From Nautilus pompilius (Eukaryota; Mollusca; Cephalopoda; Nautilida; Nautilidae): a stretch of 64,000 nucleotides of DNA. The stretch is from the NCBI GenBank assembly GCA_018389105.1, contig JACATO010001663.1, forward strand, positions 102,224 to 166,223, written 5' to 3'. A program made the translations under genes and the position numbers. How positions within the stretch are numbered: position 1 is the stretch's first letter; every line of letters starts with the position of its first letter. The notes under the pieces were generated by a model. The model was not told the origin of the DNA, searched no databases, and was given only the letters and a program-made list of their open reading frames with translations. Positions 1 through 12,300 of the stretch are shown here, one piece after another.

Positions 1-2999
1 CTTGTTTTTCTGAGTACCCGCGAGCGGTCACGGAGTCGAGTGTTCCTTTACCATCGCCCTAAACTACGTCGTAGCTACTCTAAGCGATTAGAGCGCTGAT
101 CCAAGTCCGAAAATGAGATCGTTTTCTGTTTCTCACGTGCGGAAATAACAGCAGATTCTTGGTATTTTTTAATCAGTTTTGCCACCGAGTCGTAGTTAAT
201 GACATGAAATCCAGCCGCCAATAGGGCAGACCTGCAATTTCAGCAGTGTCGCTGTTTCCCCACAGGTGGCAGCACAGCGAGCATTCCAAGTAGTGTGTGG
301 GAACAGAGAGCTGTGACCGGGATATTTTTGACGGCCACTCTCGTAGTCGTGGGGACATACGTGTCTCTCTTCAGCTTCTAGGATGGGTGCCCCATCGGTG
401 CTGAAGCGATTATTTCTTCCCTCCCTTTTTAGAAAACCCCAAACAGACAGTTTCTGAGCGCACATCGTAAATATCTATCGATTCGCTTTTGTACCCTTAC
501 ATTTTCAATAACTGGCAGAATCGATACCGCGATTTTAATGGTTTCCGAGTAGGGGTAGGCAATGACGTAGGCCGGGTGCATACCTTGGTTGTCAGGGCGA
601 CTCGGGTCCAAACTTCTCAGCGAGAAAAAAAAAATAGTACTGAGAACAGCGGCGGGTGGGGGGTGATTGTAATACTGCTACATTACCCACCCTGGCCGTA
701 GAGAGCGCTGTTGCTACGCGCCTCCTTACGGAAGGAATGTGACTCGAATGAAAGGAGTTATCTCTCGACCAGTCGTTTCAGATGATCCCGCTTGTACAGT
801 AAAATGCTGAACTGGAATTCCACGCTCTTGCTAACCGTTACAGCTGAAAGGCGGAAAGGACAGAGCCCCTATTGTTGCCTATTGTCGACAGTTTCCAGTT
901 CGGTTTAAACACTGCGAGTCGGTGTCTTCCGGTGCACCCGACACTGAAAGGCTCGGCAAGGAGAGATTCTCTTCTTTTAACGATCGAAATGAATGATGTC
1001 CCTTGAGTAAGCCGAGAAGGACCGGTGTCGGGGACCTGCTGACCGCGTGGTTTGGTGCATCGCCCAGCGTCAAGATCAGACAAATCCTTGCAGAACAGAG
1101 CCTTGGTTTCTTTAAGAAAAAAAAAAAGAAAAAAAAGGTTTTCTCGGTTTAGGTAACAACGCATTTCTCCAGCTTCATTATAGGGAGGTGGCCCGCTCCA
1201 TTCAATCTTATTAAACCATGAAATTGCTTCATATCCTCAGCATTTCTTTGGATTCAAGTGCACATTCCGGCACATCTTGCTACGAAAAGTAAGCTTAAAG
1301 AAATCGCACGGAAATTATTGAATTCCCGCTTTAGAGGAGTAAGAAAAGAGAAGAATTAACAAGGATAGCGGAAATATTACACCGAAGAGGCGAGTACCTG
1401 GTACATTGACAATAATTGGTGATGTCATTCGATACAGTCACGTGTCTGCGTGTCATAAAGTGCTTTATACCAAATGGCTCTGATAAATCCGATAATTATC
1501 TGTTTTATTTAAAGCGGGAAGATTCCATTCCACAAAGGACAGGGTACATAATATATATATATATACGTGTGAGGGCAGCTTTAATTATTAGGCGTGAAGG
1601 AGGAGATGCCGAAATACGGTTGCACTTGCCTTGGTACGGCAGCAGGGTGAACGAAATGGACGCACCAGTCCATCCCGATCCACAGCTCCGTCTGGCGGTG
1701 ACACCAACGGGCGAAGAGGTCCGAGCCGGGGCGGTTGGACGAAGTAACTGCTTCCAAGATTTTGACGCGTCAGAAGAGCGCGGAAGCCGACCTAGGGTTG
1801 GTCAGCTGGGGAAAAAGGGGGAGGGGTATGAAAACGCGATGACTGTGGAACCCAACAGGCTGTAGGCGGTTATCCATGTTAGTTGATGGGATGGTTTAAA
1901 AACACCCCCCCCTCCAAGAGAAGTAGCATCTCGGTAACCAGTAAATCGGAGGTTCCAGACCAACTACAGCCATCGGAGTCCTCAGCGCCACACCCCCTGT
2001 GGGACTGACGATATTTCGTACGGAAACGTCCGAGCTCTGATGGAGTCACGGCGAAGAACGCCGTCGTGAAGCAGCGACGGAGGAGACAGACAGACAGACA
2101 TCCGCGCCGACCGACGAGAAAACGTCGAGCAGTTCACCTTTCGGATTCTCCTCGACCCCCTTTATGACGACGACCCCGTCTCGAGCAAATACATAGCGGC
2201 TCGACTCGGGCTCGCGCCTCCATCGGGGGGAAGTCGTCGTTACAAAGACGTTAGCTGCGCCGCAAGCGGGTGACAAGAACTCCGCACACACCTCGAACGG
2301 CGCTCTGGCTCTTTGTCGGTGGTGAGGCTCTAGTTCATTGGTGCGTGCTTCGGCAACTTCAGCGGTTTGGCAGAGGGCGTCCGGGTGGCTGGCTGGCTGG
2401 CTGCTTCCCTCTGTAGCTTCCGCAGTTTTCGAACCCTTCGCCATCTGATGTTGCCCAACACGGCACTCACGTGCTAGAATGCTGATGTTCCACTCTTGGT
2501 CTCCGATGGCGCTAAAACTTAAGAAAAGAGTTAATCAGTTCGTTCATAGTTTTTCTTCTTCGAACTGACTGACACACTTTCCTTTTTCTCTTTCATTTCT
2601 TGCTTATCTGGCGCGGAAGGTTAGGTAACGACGGCTGGATGTTGTCAAAGCCAGGCTACTGAGCCAAAATCGGCCATTCGCTCACTTAGTCAGGTTCGTC
2701 TTTTTGTGGCATTTAATGGCACGTACTAATGGAGATGGACTTTACACAATATTAATTACTATTACTGATCAATATGGAACTAAAGTCTGATAACAATTAA
2801 CATGGATCATATCATTGGGGAAATGTTTGCCGTCGCTATTTTGATGCAGTCCGTATTTATCATAAAGCTATTCATACTTATAGTTTTGCAATAAATCATC
2901 ACTTTTTTCCGTTTTGCGTTCTTTTGTTGCCTAGGATCGCTTTGCATTATTAAGGCGGGCGAGAACATGCTACATGCTTTCTATTCATGTGTATCTGTA
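1..2999. other. No gene recognised; CpG-rich patch at 1.6-2.45 kb
   Basis: No exon with a recognisable domain is visible on either strand. The part from about 1600 to 2450 is richer in G+C and CpG than its surroundings. It contains an open frame of 132 codons on the minus strand (2444 down to 2046), whose product is rich in Ala, Ser, Arg and Glu and resembles no family I know. It could be a CpG island or chance. Short (AT)n and (GACA)n runs occur near 1550 and 2085. Confidence 0.5.
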
Positions 3000-3000
3000 T

Positions 3001-3126
3001 CTCTCTCTCTCACTCTCTCTCTCTCTCTTCATCTCTCTCTCTCCCCTCATCTCTCTCTCTCTCTCTCTTCATCTCTCTCTCTCTCTCTCTCTCTCTCTTC
3101 ATCTCTCTCTCTCCCCTCATTTCTCT

Positions 3127-3198
<72 letters not shown>
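3001..3198. repeat. (CT)n microsatellite with CATCTC interruptions
   Basis: About 200 bp of nearly pure CT dinucleotide, broken at intervals by CTTCAT and CCCCTCAT. The same interruptions appear in the larger arrays at 21 and 33 kb. Open frames across it in several frames give Ser-Leu or Arg-Glu repeats and are not genes. Confidence 0.97.
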
Positions 3199-3201
<3 letters not shown>

Positions 3202-3523
3202 ACGTCTGTGGAGTAGATTCCAAAGAATGCGATTGTCGAATTCTTCTGTTCCAGGCGGGTGGTACATAACGTTAAGTTTTTATTACTCCCGAGAAAGCAC
3301 CATCTCTTGTTGGCGACAGGTTGTTAGCAGGACATTGATGTTACAATTGATGCTAGTAGTAGACGATCGGGTAGAAGCTTTAATTGCTCTGTTTTATAAG
3401 CAGAAATAATAAATGTTTAATGTTCAGTCTGTTACTGATTTATTTTTCTTAATGTTCCCGTGTAGATTTGCTTTCAATTCGCCATAAATGATATTTGATG
3501 CTTAAAGAAAAAAACTAATTAAT

Positions 3524-3525
<2 letters not shown>

Positions 3526-3592
<67 letters not shown>

Positions 3593-3600
3593 TAATAATA
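3526..3600. repeat. (AAT)n microsatellite
   Basis: About 25 units of a perfect AAT trinucleotide, reading TTA/ATT on the opposite strand. It is one of ten such arrays in the window and one of only two in this orientation. Confidence 0.97.
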
Positions 3601-4182
3601 ACATACTCTAGCCATTCTGAGGACCATTTTCTTATTGACGTCTCCCCGACTGAACGCCCGGATGACGACAGAGGTTTAACGGTGACGTAGTGACCGCGTG
3701 ACACCGGACTGAGCCGCCATTGTTTGTGCTTCGTATTTAGCAGGTCATCTTCTCTTGTTTCTCAGCAGATTGCTGTTCGTTTCCGACGTTTTGTAGATAT
3801 TATCCCTCTCTTTATAAGGAGCCTTACGTGCAACTTTCTTTTTTTGGAAAAAGGGAAAATCAAATTACCTCCGGACGAGACAGGAGCGGAATAGCTCCGC
3901 TAGCACAAAGCTTATAGATAGAGAGAAGATCCAAACAAAAGATAGATCTAACATCCCACAGGTTAGGGTTGTTTTTTAAAAAAATTTAATCACAGGTGTG
4001 TTAACAGATTCTGAGGTGGTAGCAGACGTGGCGTTCTACTTTAGCTATCGTGGTCTTTCCCGAAGCATTTTTCGTTCATCCTTCAGTCAGTAGTGGATGG
4101 AACTCTTCTTTCTTGATGTAGAACAATCATTCTTGCATATGATTCCAACTTTAAATATAAGATTTTTTAAACTATTTAACCC
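3601..4182. other. No gene recognised
   Basis: Unique-looking sequence of mixed composition, becoming AT-rich after 4100. No recognisable exon, RNA gene or transposon was seen on either strand. Confidence 0.5.
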
Positions 4183-4294
4183 TGCTCCCTCATAATCGCA
4201 CCTTTTTGGATATTATTTACTTTAATTAAAACTGAGATGCTTATATTTTATGCCTTCCTCATCTATAAGGAGACTATAGTATAATGAGGGAGCA
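4183..4294. repeat. Small inverted-repeat element, possible MITE relic
   Basis: A 14-bp arm TGCTCCCTCATAAT at 4183-4196 is matched by its inverted copy at 4281-4294 with one mismatch. The 112-bp interval is AT-rich and non-coding. No convincing target duplication was found. It could be a tiny MITE or a chance hairpin. Confidence 0.35.
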
Positions 4295-4639
4295 TACCCT
4301 TTCACTCAGCAGTTAGTCATTGTCGCAGTCGTCGCCGTGAAGTATGACTCATTATTACCCAGAATGCCAAGTACCGCCATGGCACCGTCATCTTACTGCG
4401 CGAATATCGTGAACAGTATTTGTTAAGAAGTGTAACGATTACGGTTATCAGTTAAAACCCCCGATAGCCAAGGACTGCAACACAGTATTCTAGAGCTGTA
4501 ACGATGGGATTTACCAGCATTGTGCACCATTAACATGGTGGACAGTAAAATAATGGGTAAACGAAAGAACTTTTGGTTAAGTTTTTATTCATCATATGTT
4601 CACCGTAAATTCCTCTGCATGTACCAGATTTTATCAATC

Positions 4640-5648
4640 CCAGGATAAAGATGCAGATATATTTTTAAACAAATGGTTTGTGCTTCCATCAATTCCGGCT
4701 CCTTTAGGCTGCCTGGTCTGAAGGGCGACGATACAGATGGCAGCCGTACCCGTCCGGCTGTCGGCGGGGTAGTGGCCGGGTGACTGAATGGCTAAATGCG
4801 GACAGTGGTGCGGTTTGCCAGCCGCGTAGACCATCTCACATGTGCGGAGACCAGTTCGAGGCCGACCGCGGCTCACAACCCCAGCGGACGATCGTTATGT
4901 GTCACTGTCGGCTCGGCGGAGCGGAACCCAAACACCGACCCGACTGGCTTCTGACCTCTCCGCGGCCGGGAGGTTAGCACCAGGGTAGCCGCAGGCAGGA
5001 GGCTGCAATGAAGACGGTTCTATACGAAACGACTGGCCCGGTGATGTGTATCTCCCGCCTCGACCTGCCACCATAAACAGGTTCGGGTGCGCTGGTGCCG
5101 TGGTCTTGTCACTTGGACACCACGTGACTGGAGCCGTGTTCTCTTTACTGATGAGTCGAGTTTAGCCTTCAGTGTGACTCAGGGCGCGTGATCACCTGGA
5201 GGGAACCTGAAACAGGCAACCGGCCCACAAACACGGGTGGAGGTGTGATGGTCTGGACAAGAATTTCATTGGGTGGGTGTTCAGATCCTCATGTGCATCA
5301 GGAAGGTGCCCTGACTGCATTGAGGTATAAGGGCGAGATCCTGAATCCGAATGCCAGACCATGCGCGGGTGCAAGTGAAGATAACTTAATTTTAATGGAC
5401 GATAACGTTCATCCACACAGGGCACGAGTAATCAACCAGAGACCAAACCATTATCCTTGACATGGCCAGCAGGTCCGCCCGAGCTAAATTTTATTGAGAA
5501 TGTTTTCGGTGCTCTTGGAAGACGACGGTCTGCTTACCAGATCGCCTTAAAATTCTCTGATAAGATTATGGAATTCATTGCCCATTGCTCTCAAAAGTTG
5601 CTGAGTCATGGATTCCTGTCAGGGGGAGACAACTTCAACCAACTCTAA
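4640..5648 (+). mobile_element. Decayed Tc1-like transposon with broken transposase
   Basis: The catalytic half of a Tc1/mariner-superfamily transposase, a DDE enzyme that cuts and pastes its own element, is recognisable. Near 5123 the frame reads RDWSRVLFTDES, the first catalytic Asp. The next open frame, at 5188-5460, gives TWREPE, GGGVMVW and LILMDDN, which holds the second Asp, followed by HPHRARV. After another shift the segment from 5457 gives PPELNFIENVFGALGRR, with the catalytic Glu in the IEN motif. These sit in three frames with stops between them, so the copy is dead. The G+C-rich part from about 4640 to 5110 is the expected place for the N-terminal DNA-binding domain, but is too degraded to read in one frame. 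No terminal inverted repeats were found. Confidence 0.85.
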
Positions 5649-5649
5649 T

Positions 5650-6226
5650 TCATATTTTGTTTTTACATTCTTTTATCTCTCCTGATATAGTTCTTTGTTT
5701 CACCTCTGAAAATTATTTGTAGTTTGTATATATATATATATTTTTTTTACAAAAACTGTTTGTTAAATGAGGAGGAGTTTGTGTTCTCCATTCAGTGATT
5801 AAAACTAACGATTTTGAAAATATTTTCGCTTTCTTTTGATACTTTCCCTGAGATCGAATCCTTGTCGATAGTACTACTGTTTTGTAACAGCGTTAATAAA
5901 TAAAAAGCTAAAGAGGATGAAATATAATTGTCATTATGTATGTACACCGCAAAAAATCTTTCTTAATAATTGTGACTATTATATGCATATATCATCAGTT
6001 AACATAATCGGTAATCGATTCATAGAGAACAACATTTAAGGAATCAAACGATAACTGTTGTACCGCTGCTTTCTATTATTAAAGATGAAAGACATTAGAT
6101 ATTATACACCCAGTCCGTAAATTTTGAAAAAACTTTTTATATCATACATTGAAGTTGAAGTAACAAGAATTTTTCACTTAGGGTATCCTTCTAAAAATAT
6201 TAGGGCGCTAAACAGATAAACGTTTA
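5650..6226. other. AT-rich, no gene recognised
   Basis: AT-rich sequence with a short (TA)n run at 5728-5742 and homopolymer T. It separates the two Tc1 relics on either side. Nothing coding was recognised. Confidence 0.5.
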
Positions 6227-6228
6227 TA

Positions 6229-7107
6229 CAGTGCCCTTCCATAACAATTTGGAAACGTTATTACTGTATACTATTTTGTTGCAGAATATGGTAAATAAAG
6301 ATCAGCAATACCGTGAAATTCCTTACGTTAGTACTTGGTCGAGCCATCTCTCTGGAGCACGAAGAACATGTACCTTATTTGGTATTGAATGAGTAAGATT
6401 TTGTATCACGGTCTGGTCCAAGATCCCTCATATCTGTTAGAGATCTTCCTTTATTTCCATTACACTGGTGAGACCCCAGCTGACGATTTAGTCGCTACTA
6501 CGGGGATCGGGTTCATATCTGTGCCTTCGGATACCCAAGGGAGAAGTTGAATGCCTTGATTCCTTTTCCAGACTGTGGTCATACGAGAGGTGTGGCATGT
6601 AGCACCGTCTTCCTGAAGAATACTGGTATCAGATCTCAGCATGCTCTGTTGGTACAAGGGTAGGAAATGTGTCTTTAAGATGGCGATGTAAAACACAGAA
6701 CGATGTATACCAATTCTGTCTTTTTATTTAAAAAAATAGTGGTAGCTCTACCCTGACACTTGTCTTATGAACGTGGAGTGTGGCCTGAGGTCTTCTCCAG
6801 ATTTGACCTTTAGACAGACGTGGATTGTTCGACCTCAGAAGTCATGTCCGATATCAGGATCTTTTGAAGAGTAAAGCTGCTACACGTCTTCCGTTGCCAA
6901 GTCGTTGGGAATGATAGCTCGTTTTTTATTCCACTGGCGATGACAGCCTGACAATCTCAACACTGGTTGTGGACGTGGCGAATGATGGGGCATTCCAGTT
7001 GCGGAGTCACTAAGATTTGTCACGGTGGTGAATCTTGCAATAATATTGGGCACGAAGAATATCGAGATGACTGGCAGTTCGTCAACTACTCTCGGCCCCA
7101 TATTCAA
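6229..7107 (-). mobile_element. Decayed Tc1-like transposon with one terminal repeat
   Basis: Read on the minus strand, the frame 6696-6460 contains ILQEDGATCHTSRMT, then GIQLLPW and TDMNPI. These match the block around the second catalytic Asp and the region before the Glu of Tc1 transposases; the Glu itself is not preserved. The frame 7107-6880 resembles the N-terminal helix-turn-helix part. Between them stops and frameshifts interrupt the protein. At 6227-6228 a TA dinucleotide is followed by CAGTGCCCTTCCATAACAAT, a typical Tc1 terminal inverted repeat. It lies on the 3' side of the transposase as expected. The 5' repeat was not found, so the far end is uncertain. The terminus matches that of the copy at 42.7-43.8 kb. 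Confidence 0.8.
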
Positions 7108-7109
7108 CG

Positions 7110-8199
7110 GGTTTTAATCGCGGCGATCCGCCTGTTTTCAGTATAGTGATAGTGCAATTTGTTATTAGTCTACCCAGACATCTATCATATACATACTCAC
7201 ATCTGAAATATACATTTCGTCAGGTACATTCATTTAGGCTGGTGGCCAAACTGATATGGCGGTGCCTTGTACAACTTTTGAAAAAGCAATCAAGTCTGGT
7301 GTTCTGTTTCATGGGCTGAGTTTTCTTTAATCTGAAGATATTCGTCTCGTAAATTCTTTTTTGGCTCGGAAGTTTAGCCTGGAGTCATCATTTACATAGC
7401 ATCGAAGCCTGGGTTTGCATTCGAGCAACTCTATCTCTGTACGCTTCCCGAAGTGAAGATTGCGTGAGTGGAGCCGAACCCAACTCGGGAGTAAGGGCGA
7501 GCGCAGCAAACAGACACACCACGGAGAATACCGGCGAATTAACATTGCCTCCCCCCATCCGGGCTCGTCCTTGTGACCGCTCTCTCGATAGATTAGGCCC
7601 ATCTTCAGTAACTAGCCGATGGCGAGGTATCCCTCGCTGTTTTCCGCCAGCCCGTTTGTGTTCGTGGTCCTGACGGATCGAGCTCAGCCTCGCAGTGATA
7701 AAGGTTGTACGAATCTCGTGGAGAGTCTCATTTATTCAGAGATCTCACCATGGTATAAAAACGGTACTTAGGTCCACAAATGCAGTTAATTTAAACACCA
7801 GGCACGCATTTGTCCAGAAGATGATGAGCGACAAAGGAAACTACCGTTGTTTGTTGCGTAGATCTTGCCAAAGTAGAAACTCGAGCTTTTTAATTTACGA
7901 TATAAGAAATTTCTGCGAAAGTGAAAGGGGAGAATCTCTATAACAACAACAAAACTTGTCATTTTCCTTACACTAGAAAATGCTTGATGGTGTTTTTGGT
8001 TCGCATAGGCATGTGTGGGATAAATCGAGGGATAACAATTAGCGAGCGATGTTTTGGTAGCAGTTGAATACCCTATAGGTCGTGGGTGGTCTTCGACAGG
8101 TGCACGTGGAATACAGGTGTTGCTGGTGTTAACTATGTAGGCAGATCTGGTTCCGGTCGATCGGTCAGGCCAAGCACCTGGTGCCGAAAACACATAATG
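7110..8199. other. No gene recognised
   Basis: Mixed-composition sequence. Open frames of up to 135 codons exist on both strands at 7786-8193 and 7327-7602, but their products resemble nothing known and overlap each other antisense. They are treated as chance. Confidence 0.45.
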
Positions 8200-8571
8200 T
8201 ACTGTAATGGGGCCAACAGTAAATATCAGACCAATTTTTAATACTGCTTTTCTTTTGTTACATTATTTAGTTTCAAAGTGGTGTAAAAATCTTGCGATCT
8301 CATTACAAAATAAGCAGTGTTTTTCCAATATATCGATAATTAATCAAGCTGGTCGAAAATTAATACAGCGATTAGTTAATGGATTTAGTTAACTGGCTAA
8401 TTAAGTAGATTAGTTGAGTTATCAGTAAAAACCGTTCTTTAGTATATTATTTGATTTAATTGGTCAATTTGTCAGTTAGTACAATCTTTTAATCAATGAG
8501 AATGATCAACCAGTGATCTATCGAACAGTAAATCAATTAAATCAATCTGTTTGCTAATCAGACGATGAATA
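8200..8571. repeat. Degenerate AT-rich tandem-like repeat, left part
   Basis: From about 8330 the sequence repeats variants of TTAATCAATTAG, TTAGTTAAT and GTCAGTTAG many times without an exact period. The same texture resumes at 9157, directly after the MITE, so one older repeat tract was split by the insertion. Confidence 0.55.
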
Positions 8572-9156
8572 CAGTTGTCCCCCGGTGTTCTCGGGGGTTA
8601 CGTCCCTTGAGCACCCGCGAAGAGTGAAAAACCGCGAATATTGGACATGTTCCATAAAAATGCCTATAAACGTCAAAATATAACGTAAAATATAATTAAA
8701 AAATATAAGTAAATATATAATAATAATTTAACAAAAAATACAACACTCAGAGAAACACTCGAGATAGCTACACGCGGTAAACTGGGATGATGCTGGGCTG
8801 CATCTGCCTGAGACAGCGCCTCGTGGGCAGCAGCCAATCAGCAGCGAGAAGAAATGAATAACGCTCTCGGATTGGCTGCTTTCACACCTCCAGCCAATAG
8901 CGTTTATTTTATATCGATATTTTTCTGAATTTACGTTAGTATTTATATTACAAAATTAGTAAACTATATTGTTATTAATAATTTAGCGTTAAAAAGCGTG
9001 AAAAAAATATATATTGCCACGAAAAAAGCCATAAAAAAATCGCGGAAGATATTTGCGATTCCGCGAATAACCGGGGGTTTCCACGAACAATTATTAGTCA
9101 GGTTCTAAGGAAAATTCCGCGAATAACCGGGGCCGCGATTACGCGGGGGTCGACTG
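8572..9156. mobile_element. 585-bp pogo/Tigger-like MITE
   Basis: The element starts CAGTTGTCCCCCGG and ends with the inverted CCCCCGGGTCGACTG-type terminus (the right end reads GCGGGGGTCGACTG). It is bounded by TA at 8570-8571 and 9157-9158, the target duplication used by Tc1/mariner/pogo elements. CAGT-C-CCC-CG termini are typical of pogo/Tigger relatives. There is no transposase frame. Subterminal GCGAATAACCGGGG motifs repeat twice at the right end. The interior holds three CCAAT boxes (8834-8838, 8894-8898, and inverted at 8871-8875). It is therefore a non-autonomous element needing an enzyme from elsewhere. Assignment to pogo rather than another TA-targeting family is inference. Confidence 0.85.
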
Positions 9157-9395
9157 TAATAGAGTATTAAATCAAATCAATCGGCATACCAACTTAATTA
9201 GTCGATCAGTTAATGAACTTACGGTTAGCAGAATTAATCTGTCTATCCCCTAAAAACTGTATATAAAATAATTCAATTAACCTAACAGTAATAAAGATAA
9301 TCTTTCAGTTAAGCAATCCGATGAATATATTAGTTACTCAAATCAATTAGCAAGCTAATTAGTGAATAATATATCATTCAGTTAATTCTAAACGG
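9157..9395. repeat. Degenerate AT-rich tandem-like repeat, right part
   Basis: This continues the tract interrupted by the MITE, with many variants of CAATTAATTAGTCAGTTAAT. No exact unit can be fixed by eye. Confidence 0.55.
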
Positions 9396-12300
9396 TATTG
9401 GGAACCAACTCTGTTCTTTTTTAAGGAAAAGGAAAAAAAAAACAACATTTTTAAAATTTGTAAATAAGGGTAATTACTGGCCCTTTTTATCTTCCCATCT
9501 GGGATGAATTCTTTAGGGTTTGACTTGTGCCTGTTTGCTTTTTTAAGCAAGAACAGAGATTTATGAATACGTTCGCTGGATACAAAGATGCTGCAGCCAT
9601 CGCTAATTTGCCAGGACTCTTTTGAACTATTTGTTTATCGATGATCATTTCGATGATTTACTGGCTGAGTACTCTACGCGCCCGACCATAAATCGAGCTC
9701 TTCCACGATCTTACGACTCGCTCACGTGTAGAACTACAAATTTCTTTCTTTTTTTCGTCATCCCCCCCCTCCACCCTTCTCCTCTTCCAATCTGATGCGA
9801 GAAGAATCTTGGCGGATAGCCCTTTAATAATAAAAAAAAACAAAAAAACATCAGAGACTAGCATCGCATCTTTGGGTGTTCCTTTCCAAATCTTCGTTGT
9901 CAGTTCCCGAGATCTTTTAGTTCTCACAACGGTAGATTTTGGTTTTGACTGCGCGCTTTTGTGCGCCTGTTTGTGGGGGGGAGGGGGGTTTTTGACATAG
10001 TGACATGGCTGGATAACAGTATATTAATTTTAAGAACGCTGAACTGAAATATAAACATGCTGCACCGGACTATGATCTGGTGCCAACCACAGGTCGATAT
10101 GGGCATATAAGAAATATTTAATTTAACTGTTCTCCTATCGATACTTCAAACATCGCTCTCGTGTGCAGTTGTCCTTAGCTCTTTCGAAATGAAAGTAGGA
10201 AAAGTAGTGATCATGAAACTTGCATCAAGGTCGTATTTCTCGCACATCTATGATGCACAGCCAAGGTACGGTGCAAGGCGAAGCACAATTATGACGTACA
10301 GACAAATGTAATGGAAGACTTCCACAGGCTGACACAAAACTGTTTTTGGCCTTCTTGAAAGAAGAGCTCTGGCGTCGCCAATATAGGTTCCGGACGTTTT
10401 GAAAGTTAAAAAAATTACTGAAATTCATTTGGATCCGACGAATAGGAAAATCGTAACCAAACATGGTTTAGATATTAGAGCAAATTAAGTTTATTGACAT
10501 CTTTAGTTTCTTTTAAGTGAAGAAAATCAACAACGACAACAAGAAGATCACGGCTCAATCTGAAATTCAATTTCCTCTCTTATTTAGATACCCATTGGTT
10601 CTTAATTCACATCGAGTGCAGTAGATAAACACGTTGCTTCCTCTCGTTCTTTCCGTGTTATAGCGCATTATTTTACCCACGTTAGTTCTGCTATTACAGA
10701 AAGGCAAGACACCATCAACGAGCATCGTAAAACATGTCCTCACCCCTTTCGGTCAAGATGTTTCAGGTCTGGGTTTGGTAATTAATTAGCTTCACCTCTA
10801 TCTCCCGTTAGCGTTGATAATCGGGAAAACGTTTTCACTACCATAAAAACCATCAATTATTCTTCAAAATACCTATCAGACCTTACCTCAAATATCTGAA
10901 CAGCGAATTTGGTAAATCTTTTTCTTGATGTTTTTTTTTTTTTAAATTCTCGGAACCCTTGAATGTTCTAGAAGATTCTATGCTGAAAACCTTTACATAA
11001 ATCAGTGTTATTCCTTAATATGGAGTTTACCACGCGTACACAGCACATTCGAGATGCCAGTGAATTAAGGAGTACTACAATGGGGACTGAATCTACCCTG
11101 GGTTTATGTTTGGGTGTTCGGTTGATTATCCGTATCGTTGATTGTAAAAACTAAATTAACATTATTTCAAGTTTGATACTTTATTCCCTAACATCAGCTC
11201 TCTAAACAACTGCAGTTTTAAGACAAACTATGAGGAAATGCTTTCCTACAGCCGTAAAAAGGAGAGGACAAAGCTACAAATAAAATATTTCTCTCGGTCG
11301 GTGAAGCGTTAAGGTTATTTTGAAATCAAAACTTATTATTACAAGGTTTTCAGACTTTTACTAACCCCACCCTAGATAACACTCCAACCACTGTTTTATT
11401 TATTTGTTTATTTACTTATATTTTTCAGGGAATCGCGTAATTCATCATTTCGGATAAGCCGATGTTAAAATGGCACACATTTACCTGGACATACTTACCT
11501 GAGTTTTTTGAAATGTAATTCCCGGGACCGCCAGGTTAAACGCTGTCTCACCTTTTATCGGATGTTGGTTTATGTGCATATAACACTCACGGATTTATTG
11601 AACGTTCATACAATTTAGGTAAGTATTATTTACAATATCAGTATATTTTGTTAGGGTCCAACCTTTACAGAAGGGGCAATACAAAACGGTAGCTATTGAC
11701 AGGTGGGGTGATTAAGGTCGAATTTAGGGGATTAATTACAAAACTTAAAAGAAAAGAAATTTTCTTAAATACGAAGATTGGGGAAAACGTTAGATTTATA
11801 TGAACAGCGGCTCTTTCTGTTACTTCCTGTCCTCAAATTCGCCGTTCTTTTACCTTTCCTCGCCAGGACTCTGAGACCGAATCATCTATGGCACCGATGT
11901 CGTTATCAGTTAATAATTATTTATTAAGCTAGGCACACTAACCAAGCGAAGCACAGGCGTAGAAAAAAAAAAACAACAGATCAAGCAATAAACAAGTTTC
12001 TACCTTTAATAAATCGAAATGTAAATGAAACTGATTTATACCTGTTGGTAATTGTTGCATGCATCTTAAAGCTGCTTCTATCAACCGGTAAATGCCGTAC
12101 CAGGTTTTCCAACCGATTAATATCGAAAGTAGAACTCGAGGTCTCTTTCATGGTTGCAGCGATGATTTTAACTCTAATGTTATGCACGACGTGTACCCAT
12201 GTGCCCTTTATATGGGGAACTTTCCTTTAAACTTACAACTCCACATAAGTATGACGGCGATTCGGCAGAAGTTTCATGCCCATACGTAAACTCGTCGAGA

